DNA of 64,000 nt from Marivita sp041725935 (GTDB taxonomy: Bacteria > Pseudomonadota > Alphaproteobacteria > Rhodobacterales > Rhodobacteraceae). Shown here piece by piece: positions 6,872 to 16,213 of the stretch; the first letter of the stretch is position 1; every line of letters begins with the position of its first letter. A model generated the notes under the pieces. It was not told the DNA's origin and ran no database searches. It saw nothing but the letters and a program-made list of their open reading frames with translations. The stretch lies in assembly GCA_041725935.1 (NCBI GenBank), contig JBGRQD010000009.1, positions 1-64,000 on the forward strand. Reading direction: 5' to 3'. A program made the position numbers and the translations under genes.

Positions 6872-9800
6872 CGCTTCCCGATCTCTGCATCCGCCGCCCC
6901 GTGTTTGCCACGGTGATGTCCATCCTGATCGTCGTTCTGGGGATCGCAGGCCTGTCACGCATGCCCGTGCGCGAATTGCCAGATACCACCACGGCGCAGG
7001 TCACCGTGAGCGTCGCCTATGTCGGCGCTGGCCCCGGTGTGGTCGACAGTGAACTCGCCACCGTGATCGAGGGCGCGATTTCCACCGTCGCGGGGATCGA
7101 CCGCATCTCCACTGAATCCGAACTGGGCGGACTGCGCACTGTCATCACCTTTCGGCAAGGCCGCGACGTCGATCAGGCAGCATCAGATGTGCGCGCGGCC
7201 GTGCAATCCGTGTCCGACGACCTGCCGGAGGAAGCAGAGGAACCACAGGTCGAAAAGAATGACAGCCAAGGCGATCCGATCATCTGGATGACGATGACTT
7301 CGGACAACATGTCCGCGACCGAATTGACCGACTATGCCGACCGCTTCGTGACCGACAGGCTGGAAACTCTGACCGGCGTGGCTGCTGTGCAAATCTACGG
7401 GGACCGTCCTTACGCACTGCGCGTCTGGCTTGATCCGGATGCGATGGCGGCACGCGGTGTTACCGCCAACGAGGTTGCGGCGGCACTGCGCAGCAACAAC
7501 CTCGAACTGCCGGCAGGCCAGATCGAAAGCGCGTCGCGGACCTATCTGCTGCGCACCGAAACGCGGCTGTCCAGCGTCGAGAGCTTCGAGGACCTGATCG
7601 TGACGAACACGGCCTCTGGCCGGATCACGCTTGGGGATGTGGCCCGCATCGAGATTGGCACCGAAAATGACGACAGCATGTTCCGGTCGAACCGCGAAAC
7701 CGCCATCGGACTTGGTGTGCTGCGTCAATCCTCTGCCAACACGCTGACGATTTCAAATGCCATTCAGACCGAGGTCGAGGATATTCAATCGGGTCTGCCC
7801 GGTGGCACCAGTTTGCAGATCACCTCGGACGATGCCGATTTCATCCGCGATTCGATCCGGCAGGTGCTGACGACCCTGGCGATTTCCGTTGCTGTCGTGG
7901 TCTCTGTGATCTTCCTGTTTCTCACGTCGCTGCGCACCACCATCGTGCCTGCCGTGACAATCCCGATCGCTTTGGTCGGTGCCTGCGCCGGGATTGCTGT
8001 CGCGGGCTTTTCCATCAACATCCTGACGCTTTTTGCGCTGATCCTTGCCATCGGTCTTGTGGTCGATGACGCCATCGTGGTGCTTGAGAACATCCAGCGC
8101 CGGGTCGAAGAAGGTGACGATCCCAAAGAGGCTGCGCGCGCCGGGGCCAACCAGGTGTTCTTTGCCGTCGTTTCGACCTCAGCCGTGCTGATCTCGGTCT
8201 TTGTGCCGCTGTCGTTTCTGGAAGGCGAGATCGGCAAGCTGTTCCGCGAATTCGGTGTCACGCTGGCAATCGCCGTGGCCCTTTCGACATTTGTGGCACT
8301 GTCTTTTTGTCCGGTGATCGCCAGCCGGGTTCTGAAGCAAGGCATGAACTCGGGGCGCTTTTCCAAGGCCGTCACGTCTGCCACCGACAGCATGGCGCGC
8401 GGCTACCGCAAGGTTCTGACCCGCGCCATTGAGGTGCCGATCATCACACTTGCCATCGCCGCGGCCATTTCGGGGATGTCGTGGACACTCTATCAGCAGC
8501 TTCCGTCGCAGCTGACCCCCAACGAGGATCGCGGTATCTTTTTCGTCTCGATCCAAGCGCCTGCCGGGTCGGCCCTTGGATTGACAGACATTGCGGTGCA
8601 AGAGGTCGAGGACCTGATCCTGCCCTACCGCGAGGAGGGCACGGTGGAGGATGTGATCAGCATCGTCGGCCAATACGGCGAGACAGGACGCGCCTTTGTC
8701 GTCGCCACGATGTCGCTTTGGGACGAACGCGAGATGGGGCCGCGCGACGTGCTGTCCGAACTGCGCCCGAAATTCGCGGAAATCACACTGGCGAATGTTC
8801 GCAGTTTCGCGCCCTCCGGTCTGGATGCCGGCGGTGGATCGGGACTTGAGGTGGTTGTCACCGCGCCGAGTTTCGATCAGGCGGCGGACTATTCCGCGCA
8901 GCTGGAACAGGCCTTGCGGAACAATTCCGACATCGTCGGCGTGCGCCGCGCCTATGACGTGAACACGCCCGGCTATGACATCAACGTCAACCGTGCCCTT
9001 GCCCGCGAGATCGGAGTGGACGCACGTGCGATATCGGACGCGGTGCGCACCTTCTTTGCGTCGGCCGAGGTGACGGAGTTTATCTCGCAGGACCGTCAGT
9101 ACCCGGTGATCCTGCAAGCCCCCGATGATCGTCGCGCGGCCGCCGATGACCTGCGCGGGATCAATGTCCGCGCCGAAAATGGCGAGCTTGTGCCACTGGA
9201 CGGGCTTGTCACGCTGGAGCGCCGCGCTTCCGTGGCTGCCTTCAATCGGTTCAACCGCCAGCCCTCGGTCGAGATTTCCGCGTCGCTGGCCGATGGCGTC
9301 GATCTTGGATCGGCCATCGCCACGGTCGAGGACATCTCGGACGACCTGCCCTCGCAGATGCAGATCTTCTATTCCGGCCAAGCCGAGAGTTTTCAGGAAA
9401 CCTCCGGCGGGATCGCCATCACCTTTGCACTCGCCCTTCTTGTGGTCTTCCTTGTACTGGCTGCGCAGTTCGAAAGCTTCATCCAGCCGGTCGTGATCCT
9501 TCTTTCGGTCCCACTGGCTGTGGCCGGTGCGTTGATGACACTGTTTGTTCTGGGAGAGGCCGTGAACATCTACACCCAGGTGGGTATGGTCATGCTGATC
9601 GGTTTGATGGCCAAGAACGGCATCCTGATCGTGGAATTCGCCAATCAGCTGCGCGAGGACGGATACGCCGTGCGCGACGCGGTCATCGAGGCCTCGACCG
9701 TGCGTCTGCGCCCCATTGTAATGACGGTCCTGTCCACCGTTCTTGGTGCCGTGCCCCTCGTGCTGTCGAGCGGAGCCGGTGCCGAAAGCCGCATCTCCAT

Positions 9801-9927
9801 CGGTCTCGTCATCATCGGCGGCTTCCTTGCGGCATCGATCCTGACGCTCTTCCTGACGCCGGTTCTATACGATCTGATGCAATGGGACCGGGAGCGCGAA
9901 AAAGATGCCAAGGAGACCCCGGCGTAA
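6868..9927 (+). CDS. RND-family efflux pump, inner-membrane transporter (AcrB/HAE1 type)
   Basis: 1019 residues, the standard size of a tripartite proton-driven exporter. A first helix near residues 12-30 precedes a large periplasmic porter domain. Helices 2-6 follow from about 335, and the layout is repeated in the second half, with helices from about 855 on. The proton-relay pair in helix 4 is intact as D400-D401 in GLVVDDAIVVLENI. The gene begins in a four-base overlap with the adaptor gene. Family members export drugs, bile salts, dyes or fatty acids; sequence alone does not show which. No regulator is adjacent, and a TolC-like partner must be encoded elsewhere. Confidence 0.95.
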   Translation: MTLPDLCIRRPVFATVMSILIVVLGIAGLSRMPVRELPDTTTAQVTVSVAYVGAGPGVVDSELATVIEGAISTVAGIDRISTESELGGLRTVITFRQGRDVDQAASDVRAAVQSVSDDLPEEAEEPQVEKNDSQGDPIIWMTMTSDNMSATELTDYADRFVTDRLETLTGVAAVQIYGDRPYALRVWLDPDAMAARGVTANEVAAALRSNNLELPAGQIESASRTYLLRTETRLSSVESFEDLIVTNTASGRITLGDVARIEIGTENDDSMFRSNRETAIGLGVLRQSSANTLTISNAIQTEVEDIQSGLPGGTSLQITSDDADFIRDSIRQVLTTLAISVAVVVSVIFLFLTSLRTTIVPAVTIPIALVGACAGIAVAGFSINILTLFALILAIGLVVDDAIVVLENIQRRVEEGDDPKEAARAGANQVFFAVVSTSAVLISVFVPLSFLEGEIGKLFREFGVTLAIAVALSTFVALSFCPVIASRVLKQGMNSGRFSKAVTSATDSMARGYRKVLTRAIEVPIITLAIAAAISGMSWTLYQQLPSQLTPNEDRGIFFVSIQAPAGSALGLTDIAVQEVEDLILPYREEGTVEDVISIVGQYGETGRAFVVATMSLWDEREMGPRDVLSELRPKFAEITLANVRSFAPSGLDAGGGSGLEVVVTAPSFDQAADYSAQLEQALRNNSDIVGVRRAYDVNTPGYDINVNRALAREIGVDARAISDAVRTFFASAEVTEFISQDRQYPVILQAPDDRRAAADDLRGINVRAENGELVPLDGLVTLERRASVAAFNRFNRQPSVEISASLADGVDLGSAIATVEDISDDLPSQMQIFYSGQAESFQETSGGIAITFALALLVVFLVLAAQFESFIQPVVILLSVPLAVAGALMTLFVLGEAVNIYTQVGMVMLIGLMAKNGILIVEFANQLREDGYAVRDAVIEASTVRLRPIVMTVLSTVLGAVPLVLSSGAGAESRISIGLVIIGGFLAASILTLFLTPVLYDLMQWDREREKDAKETPA

Positions 9928-10149
9928 AGTGGTGGGTCGCGTGCTGGTGAGATCCACCCAGACGTCCGGTTTCCCGAAGAGCATACCACCCACGCGGGAC
10001 GTTCACGTGGAATGGGTCTGGTCATGACTGCTCTGTCTCTATTTATTGGTCCTGTGGAGGACCCATCGGCGCGATGGCTTGGGCCGAGGGGAAAAACAGA
10101 CGTCAGGTAATCTCCGGACAAAAACCGGGGTCGAACAGGGAGAGGGAAA

Positions 10150-11184
10150 ATGATGAACAGATTTAGGACCCTGATGCAGGGCTGCGCGCTGGTGGTTGCC
10201 GGTCTGACTGCCAGCACTGCGCAGGCGCAGGACACCGCCATGGCACCGTTGGACCCGGCGCAGGACGTCAAGGTGGCCTACGTGCCGATCATGAAATTCG
10301 CGACAATGTATGTCGCCGAGCAGCGCGGGCTTTTCGACAAGTATGGTCTGAACGTTGACCTCGAACGGGTGAAATCCGGCACCGAGGCGATTGCCTTCCT
10401 CACGCAGGGCTCGGTCGACGTGGGCGGCATCGCCATCGTGACCTCGCTCTGGTCGGGATGGAATCGGGGTCTCGACATACGCATCATCGCGCCCGGCGCG
10501 CTGGAGCCGATGGAGAACAGCCCAACCAAGTTGCTGGTGCGCAAGGCGCTGGCAGATGATGGCACGATCACGTCCGTATCCGACCTGAGCGGGCGCCGCG
10601 TCGCTGTCGCCGGCGGCCCGGGATCAGGCGGCGAATATCTGCTGGCCAAGGCGCTGGAGCGGGGAGACCTGTCGATCCGTGACATCGAACCGATGAACAT
10701 CGCCAACCCCGACATGCCGCTCGCTTTCGAGAATGGTGGCGTGGATGCGGCCATTGCCGGGTCGCCCTTTGCGGACCAGATCCTCGAGGCGGGCAACGCT
10801 GCCGTGCTGGAAACCGACCTGACACCGGGTCTGATGACCGTAGCCTTCGTTGCGTCGGGCAAGCTTTTGAACGAGCGCCCCGAGGTTGCCGAGAGATTCG
10901 TGCTCGCCCTGACCGAGGCCGCGGCGCTGATGCAGGGCGACGAATACCTCGCGCCCGAGAACCTTGAAGCCTACATGACCTACACCAACTCGACCGAAGA
11001 TGCGCTGCGGTCTGGCAGCCCGGTGATTTACGATCCCGAGATGAAGATCCCGGTAGACGGTCTTGCCGATATCGAAAAGACGCATCGTGAGAACGGCCGG
11101 ACGGAATACACCGATCCACTGGACCTCTCGAACGTCGTCGACGAACGCTTCACCGAAGCCGCGCGCGCGGCGCTGAGCCAGTAA
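10150..11184 (+). CDS. ABC transporter substrate-binding protein, NitT/TauT (NMT1/THI5-like) type
   Basis: 344 residues with a classical signal peptide ending at TASTAQAQ (about residues 20-27), hence periplasmic. The mature protein opens with VKVAYVPIMKFATMYVAEQRGLF, the hallmark of the SsuA/TauA/ThiY fold, and has the GSGGEYLLAKALERGD ligand-site loop near residue 158. The ligand could be a sulfonate, pyrimidine precursor, aromatic acid or other small organic anion and cannot be told from sequence. The ATPase and permease follow. A GGGAGAGGG ribosome binding site precedes ATGATG. A 6-base inverted repeat (GGTCCT/AGGACC, 10048-10063) lies in the 222-base upstream region, function unknown. 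Confidence 0.88.
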   Translation: MMNRFRTLMQGCALVVAGLTASTAQAQDTAMAPLDPAQDVKVAYVPIMKFATMYVAEQRGLFDKYGLNVDLERVKSGTEAIAFLTQGSVDVGGIAIVTSLWSGWNRGLDIRIIAPGALEPMENSPTKLLVRKALADDGTITSVSDLSGRRVAVAGGPGSGGEYLLAKALERGDLSIRDIEPMNIANPDMPLAFENGGVDAAIAGSPFADQILEAGNAAVLETDLTPGLMTVAFVASGKLLNERPEVAERFVLALTEAAALMQGDEYLAPENLEAYMTYTNSTEDALRSGSPVIYDPEMKIPVDGLADIEKTHRENGRTEYTDPLDLSNVVDERFTEAARAALSQ

Positions 11185-11192
11185 ACCCGGAT

Positions 11193-11215
11193 CGGGGGCG
11201 CACCACGCGTCCCCG
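11193..11215 (+). other. intercistronic hairpin after the binding-protein gene
   Basis: CGGGGGCGC and GCGTCCCCG pair over nine positions (one G-U) around a five-base ACCAC loop, starting nine bases after the stop codon. There is no T-run, so it is not a canonical terminator. Such hairpins between a binding-protein gene and the rest of its ABC operon usually protect the upstream message or attenuate read-through, keeping the binding protein in excess. That role is inference. Confidence 0.5.
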
Positions 11216-11251
11216 GCTGGACTTTCCCGAAAGCAGACAAGGTTGGCGGAC

Positions 11252-12046
11252 GTGGCATCAAACCCGGCTCCGAAAATATCGGCACGCAATGTGACCAAGA
11301 TCTACGAGACTGCATCGGGGCACATGACGGCTGTTGACGATTTCACGCTGGATGTTGCCGAAGGCGAATTCCTTGCAATCGTCGGCCCATCGGGTTGCGG
11401 CAAGTCCACCTTTCTGCGGATGCTGGCGGGCCTCGAGGATGTCTCTTCGGGGCAGTTGACGATCAGACCTGGTACCGATCCAAAGACTCCGCTCAACAGC
11501 GTGGTGTTTCAGGAATATGCGATTTTTCCATGGAAGACCGTGATCCAGAATGTCGCCTTTGGCCTGCAGATGCGCGGCGTTTCCGAGCGCGAGCGCCTTG
11601 ACGTGGCGCGCGGCTGGCTTGACCGCGTGGGACTTGCGAAATTCGCCGATCATTACCCGCACCAGATTTCCGGCGGCATGAAGCAGCGCGTCAGCATCAT
11701 CCGCGCGCTGGCCAATGATCCCGAGGTCCTGCTGATGGACGAACCCTTGGGCGCGCTGGACGCGCAGACCCGCGTGGTCCTGCAGGAGGAATTGCTGCGC
11801 ATCTGGGAAGAGACGCGCAAGACCGTGGTCTATATCACCCACTCGCTCGAAGAGGCGGTGCTGCTTGGAGACCGGGTCGTTCTGATGAGCGCGCAGCCGG
11901 GCCGCATCCTCGAGGTTTATGACATCGACATTCCGCGTCCGCGCAGCATCGAGACGATGAATCTTCCGGCCTTTTCCCGGTATAGGGGCGCAATCTGGGA
12001 CCGCCTCAGCGCCGAGGTTACCCGCGCCATGGAGATGCAGCAATGA
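11252..12046 (+). CDS. ABC transporter ATP-binding protein, NitT/TauT (SsuB/TauB) type
   Basis: About 264 residues. All nucleotide-binding motifs are intact: Walker A GPSGCGKST, the Q-loop in FQEYAIFPW, signature ISGGMKQRV, Walker B LLMDEPLGALD and the H-loop in ITHSLEEA. It powers import through the permease encoded next. I prefer GTG at 11252 because AAGG (11239-11242) is nine bases upstream; a TTG at 11243 lies directly on that site. The stop overlaps the permease start by four bases. Confidence 0.88.
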   Translation: MASNPAPKISARNVTKIYETASGHMTAVDDFTLDVAEGEFLAIVGPSGCGKSTFLRMLAGLEDVSSGQLTIRPGTDPKTPLNSVVFQEYAIFPWKTVIQNVAFGLQMRGVSERERLDVARGWLDRVGLAKFADHYPHQISGGMKQRVSIIRALANDPEVLLMDEPLGALDAQTRVVLQEELLRIWEETRKTVVYITHSLEEAVLLGDRVVLMSAQPGRILEVYDIDIPRPRSIETMNLPAFSRYRGAIWDRLSAEVTRAMEMQQ

Positions 12047-13071
12047 CGCCCGCGCATCAGGACCGCCGCGCCGTTCTCGGTTTTTTTCTGGCCGTAGTCG
12101 GGCTGCATGGCGGGCTGATGCTGACCGGGCTGTGGCATGACTGGGCCTGGCCTGCCATCGCAGTCAGCTTTATCGTTCTGGTGCTGATCTGCGAACGCAT
12201 CGGTCGCCACGTGCCCCTGCGCGCCCGCAAATCTTACGAGCGCACGCTGGCGCTGGGGTTCCCGGCGCTGGTGCTGGCGGTCTGGGAAATGGCCGGTGCG
12301 CTGGAACTGATCTCGCCGGTGTGGTTCCCACCGCCCTCAGCCATCGGGCGTGCGCTGTGGGACGTGACCGTAACCTATGACCGCTTTTCCGAAACCAGTC
12401 TTCTTGGCCGTCCATGGCTGATCCCGCAGGAATTCCGTGCGGGCGGGTTGGCTGCGGTGGGCGTGCTGCTGTCGGAAAGCCATGTCCTCGCCACCATCGG
12501 GCGGGTCTTTGCCGGATTTTTGCTGGGCGCCATACCGGGCATCCTTCTGGGCGTGGTCATGGGGGTCAACCAGACCGTGCGGCTGATGCTGGATACCACG
12601 CTGGCCGCCATCTATGTCCTGCCCAAGATCGCAATCTTTCCTGTCGTCATGTTGATGTTCTCCGATCCGTTCGGAGAAGGGCCGAAGATCGTCGTCGTGG
12701 CGTTGGCCGTCTTCGTGCTGATGACGATCAATACAATGACCGGTGTGCGCACGATCGAGCCGGTCTATCTGATGGCGGGCCGGAACTATGGCGCGAGCCC
12801 GTTCCAGATGCTGCGCCACGTGATCCTCCCCGGCGCGCTGCCCGTGATCTTTGCCGGGCTCAGGATCGCGCTGGGCACCGCGATGATCGTCATCATCTCG
12901 GTCGAATTCCTGCGTGCCAAGCAGGGCGTCGGCTTCATGACCTACTACTACTGGGAAGTGTTGATCCCGGAAAAGATGTATGCAGGCCTCGTCGTGGTAA
13001 TGATCCTCGGTGTCACACTGACGGGGCTGCTGCACTGGTTGCAAAAGCGGTTGATGCCTTGGAAGCGTTAG
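12043..13071 (+). CDS. ABC transporter permease, NitT/TauT (SsuC) type, with N-terminal extension
   Basis: 342 residues, about 80 more than usual SsuC/TauC permeases. The core transport domain from about residue 145 has the usual membrane helices and the EAA-like cytoplasmic loop (MAGRNYGASPFQMLRHVILPGALP). The extra length comes from two additional hydrophobic segments at residues 10-25 and 30-50, and from a roughly 40-residue insertion between the PPPSAIGRALWD motif and the start of the core. Together with the two preceding genes it forms a complete importer; substrate unknown. Confidence 0.88.
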   Translation: MTPAHQDRRAVLGFFLAVVGLHGGLMLTGLWHDWAWPAIAVSFIVLVLICERIGRHVPLRARKSYERTLALGFPALVLAVWEMAGALELISPVWFPPPSAIGRALWDVTVTYDRFSETSLLGRPWLIPQEFRAGGLAAVGVLLSESHVLATIGRVFAGFLLGAIPGILLGVVMGVNQTVRLMLDTTLAAIYVLPKIAIFPVVMLMFSDPFGEGPKIVVVALAVFVLMTINTMTGVRTIEPVYLMAGRNYGASPFQMLRHVILPGALPVIFAGLRIALGTAMIVIISVEFLRAKQGVGFMTYYYWEVLIPEKMYAGLVVVMILGVTLTGLLHWLQKRLMPWKR

Positions 13072-13391
13072 ACCCGGATGCAGGCCGGATGGCAGAGGGG
13101 GGACCCGGCCGGAGGGTTGGGCCGAGTCAGTCTCCCGTGTGGCAGTAAATGCTATCAAATCAGCAGCATCAAAGCGCAACCGGTCCATGTCAGGCAGTCG
13201 CAACAAGTTAGGCGTTGCTTTTCTGAGTAAACCTGTCAACTTTGTTCTTGAGGGAACAATCAGGTGGGAGAACCATCAACGCGGTTTGCCGGGTATCCAA
13301 CCGAAGAGACGGTGCGAACGGTCTTTTCTGCGGACATGCGGTCAGGCAAGAACATTTGCCGGCAATCGCGCACACCATTGACGAGAGTGAT
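13072..13391. other. intergenic stretch with no recognised gene
   Basis: 320 bases between the ABC permease and the antiporter. The antiporter frame stays open back to 13242, but that upstream part has no family similarity and no ribosome binding site, so it is treated as leader. A weak GC-rich hairpin (CGGCC/GGCCG near 13110-13130) might end the ABC operon, but it lacks a T-run. A promoter for the antiporter must lie here; I cannot place it. Confidence 0.5.
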
Positions 13392-15119
13392 GTGATCACG
13401 GCAATCGAAAACTATATCTTTTATGAGGTTGCAGCCCTTCTGGTCTTGGCAGCGGGGGTTGGATTTATCGGGCTGCTGTTGCGCCAGCCGCTCATCGTCA
13501 GTTTCATCGCTGTAGGGATTATCGCCGGGCCTTCGGTGCTCGATGTTGCGCAATCCGACGAACAAATCGATCTTCTTGCCGAACTCGGCATCGCGATCTT
13601 GCTTTTTCTCGTCGGCCTGAAGCTTGATTTCAATCTTGTACGGACATTGGGGCCGGTCGCGTTGGTAACCGGCCTTGGACAGGTCGCGTTCACGACTGTT
13701 TTCGGCTTCCTGATCGCTCTGGCGCTGGGACTGAGCGCTCTGACGGCGATTTATGTCGCCATTGCGCTGACCTTTTCCTCGACGATCATCATCGTGAAGC
13801 TCCTGTCCGACAAACGTGAGATAGATTCACTTCACGGGCGGATCGCACTTGGCTTCCTGATCGTGCAGGACATCGTTGTTGTCGTCGCCATGATCGCGCT
13901 GTCGGCCATCGGAGTGGGTGGGGCTGCGGCTGAAGGCGACAACGCGGTCACGGAGGTCTTGCGCGTCCTCGGCTATGGCCTTGCGATGCTGGCTTTCGTC
14001 GTGGTCTTCATCCGCTATGTGGCAAACCCGCTGGTCGAACGGCTGTCACAGGCACCCGAGCTTCTGGTGTCCTTTGCAATTGGATGGGCCGCGCTGCTTG
14101 CTGCGGTCGGGCATTACCTCGGCTTTGGCAAGGAACTTGGCGGTCTTCTGGCCGGTGTCTCGCTTGCCTCCACGCCTTTCCGTGAAGCGATTGCGGCACG
14201 GCTTGCCTCGTTGCGCGACTTCTTGCTTTTGTTCTTCTTCATCGCGCTTGGGGCGTCGCTGGACCTGTCGGTCCTGGGGGCAAGTATCGGTCCGGCCATC
14301 GTACTGTCTCTCTTCGTCTTGATCGGAAATCCGCTGATCGTCCTCGCGATCATGGGGGCGATGGGCTACCGCAAGCGCACCGGGTTCCTCGCCGGGCTTA
14401 CGGTCGCGCAGATCAGTGAATTCTCCCTGATCTTCATGGCAATGGGTGTCGCAATCGGGCATGTGGCGGAGGAGGCCCTGGGGCTGGTCACGCTGGTCGG
14501 GCTCGTGACCATCGCGGCATCGACCTACATGATCACCTATTCTCACCAACTCTATCGCGTGTTCGAGCCCGTGCTCGGTGTCTTCGAGCGTCGCCATCCG
14601 GAAGCCGAAGATGCGGGCACTGCCGGGGCCGAACGCGCGCATGACGTGATCCTTTTTGGCCTTGGCCGCTACGGTCTGGGGATTGCATCGGCGTTGCGCG
14701 ACAGCGGCAAACGCATTCTTGGGATCGATTTCAGCCCCGAAGCAGTGCGCCACGCCCGAGCGCAGGGCTTCGACGTGGTGTTCGGCGACGCGACAGATCC
14801 GGAGTTCCTCGGCCACCTGCCGCTTGCGCAGGCGGACTGGATGGTTATGGCCGTGCCTGAACACGACACCGGACTGACCCATGACGATCCACGCCACGCG
14901 CTCATCAAGGCTGTGCGCGATCTCGGTTTCGACGGCAAAATCGCCGTCGCTGCACATCGTGACGCGACTGCCAAAACGCTGCAAGCGCAACGGGCGGATC
15001 TCGTTCTGATGCCCTACCGCGATGCCGCCTTCGCCGCGGCCCGGATGATCGCGGGCGATGCGCCCCCGCCCGAACGGGCGACCGAGGATCCCGAGGGTCA
15101 AAAGGAGTTGCCGGCATGA
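13392..15119 (+). CDS. CPA2-family cation:proton antiporter with RCK (TrkA-N) domain, KefB/KefC-like
   Basis: About 575 residues. The N-terminal 385 or so form the Na/H-exchanger fold with about a dozen helices. The conserved LAELGIAILLFLVGLKLDF stretch marks it as a CPA2 member. From about residue 415 a Rossmann-type RCK_N domain follows (GLGRYGLGIASALRDSG, then GDATDPEFL), which binds a nucleotide and gates transport. It probably exchanges K+ or Na+ for H+; no glutathione-gating partner (KefF/KefG) is present. I chose GTG at 13392, just before MITAIENYIFYE, with GAGAG upstream. It overlaps the stress-protein gene by four bases, so the two products are made together. Confidence 0.85.
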   Translation: MITAIENYIFYEVAALLVLAAGVGFIGLLLRQPLIVSFIAVGIIAGPSVLDVAQSDEQIDLLAELGIAILLFLVGLKLDFNLVRTLGPVALVTGLGQVAFTTVFGFLIALALGLSALTAIYVAIALTFSSTIIIVKLLSDKREIDSLHGRIALGFLIVQDIVVVVAMIALSAIGVGGAAAEGDNAVTEVLRVLGYGLAMLAFVVVFIRYVANPLVERLSQAPELLVSFAIGWAALLAAVGHYLGFGKELGGLLAGVSLASTPFREAIAARLASLRDFLLLFFFIALGASLDLSVLGASIGPAIVLSLFVLIGNPLIVLAIMGAMGYRKRTGFLAGLTVAQISEFSLIFMAMGVAIGHVAEEALGLVTLVGLVTIAASTYMITYSHQLYRVFEPVLGVFERRHPEAEDAGTAGAERAHDVILFGLGRYGLGIASALRDSGKRILGIDFSPEAVRHARAQGFDVVFGDATDPEFLGHLPLAQADWMVMAVPEHDTGLTHDDPRHALIKAVRDLGFDGKIAVAAHRDATAKTLQAQRADLVLMPYRDAAFAAARMIAGDAPPPERATEDPEGQKELPA

Positions 15120-16096
15120 CAATGAGACTTGGAACGCCCAGCAAGATCCTTGTCGTTGCGGACGCGGGCGAAAACCAGATCGCCCTGGAAAGCGCGCTGG
15201 CCCTTGCGGATATCCATAGCGCGTCGATTGAAGTCATCGCCTGCGTGGAACCACCACACGATCTGTCGATCCTCGCCCGCCTGTCGGGTGTGGAGTCCGA
15301 CAGGCTGATCGAGGACATGGTGGAACGCACCCGTGATGCCGTTCGCGCACGTCTGGCACAGATCGCTCCCGACCGCCGGATCGATCTGTCGGTGTCTGTC
15401 GGCAAGGCTTATATCGAGATCATTCGGCACGTTGCGCGGTCGGGATGCGATTTCGTCGTCAAGACGGCCGAAACGCTTTCCGGCCTGGACCGCTTCCTTT
15501 TCTCAAGCACCGATCAGCATCTTCTGCGCAAGTGCCCAACTCCCGTTTGGCTGCAAACGCCGACGGCATCAAAGCGCCCCAAACGTATTCTGGCGGCAAT
15601 CGATCTCGATTTCGTGGACGCAGCCGAGCCCGAAACGCTGAAGGCGCTGAACCGGCGTGTGGTCGAGGCCGCCTGCATAATAGCGGGCGCGCCCGACGCC
15701 GAGGTCACCGTTCTCCATGCGTGGGAGGCGATCGGCGAGGGGATGATCTGGGCATTTTCCGGAAGGAGTGACCCGCGGATGTCCGCAGATCGATATATGA
15801 ATGAAGTTCTCGCCGCGCGGCACAACGAAATGGATCAATTCCTTGTGCAGGTCCGGACAGAGATTGGCCCCAAGCCCCGGCTGGTGCCGCGTTTGGAGCG
15901 CGGGACGCCGCAAACAGTCATTCATGAACAAAGCCGCGCGGTCGGTGCAGACGTCGTCGTCATGGGCACCGTGGCGCGGACAGGATTGAGCGGCGTGTTC
16001 ATCGGAAACACGGCCGAGAACATTATCAACAGGTTGGAATGTCCAGTCCTCGCGGTGAAACCGGAAGGTTTCACCAGCCCGCTTCTGAACGCCTGA
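15116..16096 (+). CDS. universal stress protein, tandem UspA domains (UspE-like)
   Basis: 326 residues with two Usp domains, about 1-145 and 150-318. The second keeps the ATP-binding GTVARTGLSGVFIGNTAE motif (G-x2-R-x-G-x2-G-x3-GNTAE); the first lacks a clear equivalent. Cytosolic. It starts inside the stop codon of the CPA2 antiporter gene. Usp domains are often coupled to antiporters, so this protein may sense ATP or stress and modulate ion exchange; that is inference from context. No good terminator is visible before the convergent gene at 16214. Confidence 0.9.
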   Translation: MTMRLGTPSKILVVADAGENQIALESALALADIHSASIEVIACVEPPHDLSILARLSGVESDRLIEDMVERTRDAVRARLAQIAPDRRIDLSVSVGKAYIEIIRHVARSGCDFVVKTAETLSGLDRFLFSSTDQHLLRKCPTPVWLQTPTASKRPKRILAAIDLDFVDAAEPETLKALNRRVVEAACIIAGAPDAEVTVLHAWEAIGEGMIWAFSGRSDPRMSADRYMNEVLAARHNEMDQFLVQVRTEIGPKPRLVPRLERGTPQTVIHEQSRAVGADVVVMGTVARTGLSGVFIGNTAENIINRLECPVLAVKPEGFTSPLLNA

Positions 16097-16213
16097 CGCA
16101 CCGTGTCACAGTCTTTCGTGCCGCGCTTTGGCCTGAGAGGATGATGTCTGGCGAGCGTTCCCTGAAGGTGCCAAGAGTTCCATTTCATCGTCGAACTTCT
16201 ATCCAGGGTTTCA

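Noticed and set aside
8179..9381. 400-codon open frame antisense to the RND pump
   Set aside because: Shadow of a well-conserved pump gene, with no domain of its own.
9928..10149. TPP or other riboswitch before the NMT1/THI5-like binding protein
   Set aside because: The region contains short inverted repeats but none of the conserved TPP aptamer sequences, so a thiamine-precursor role is not supported.
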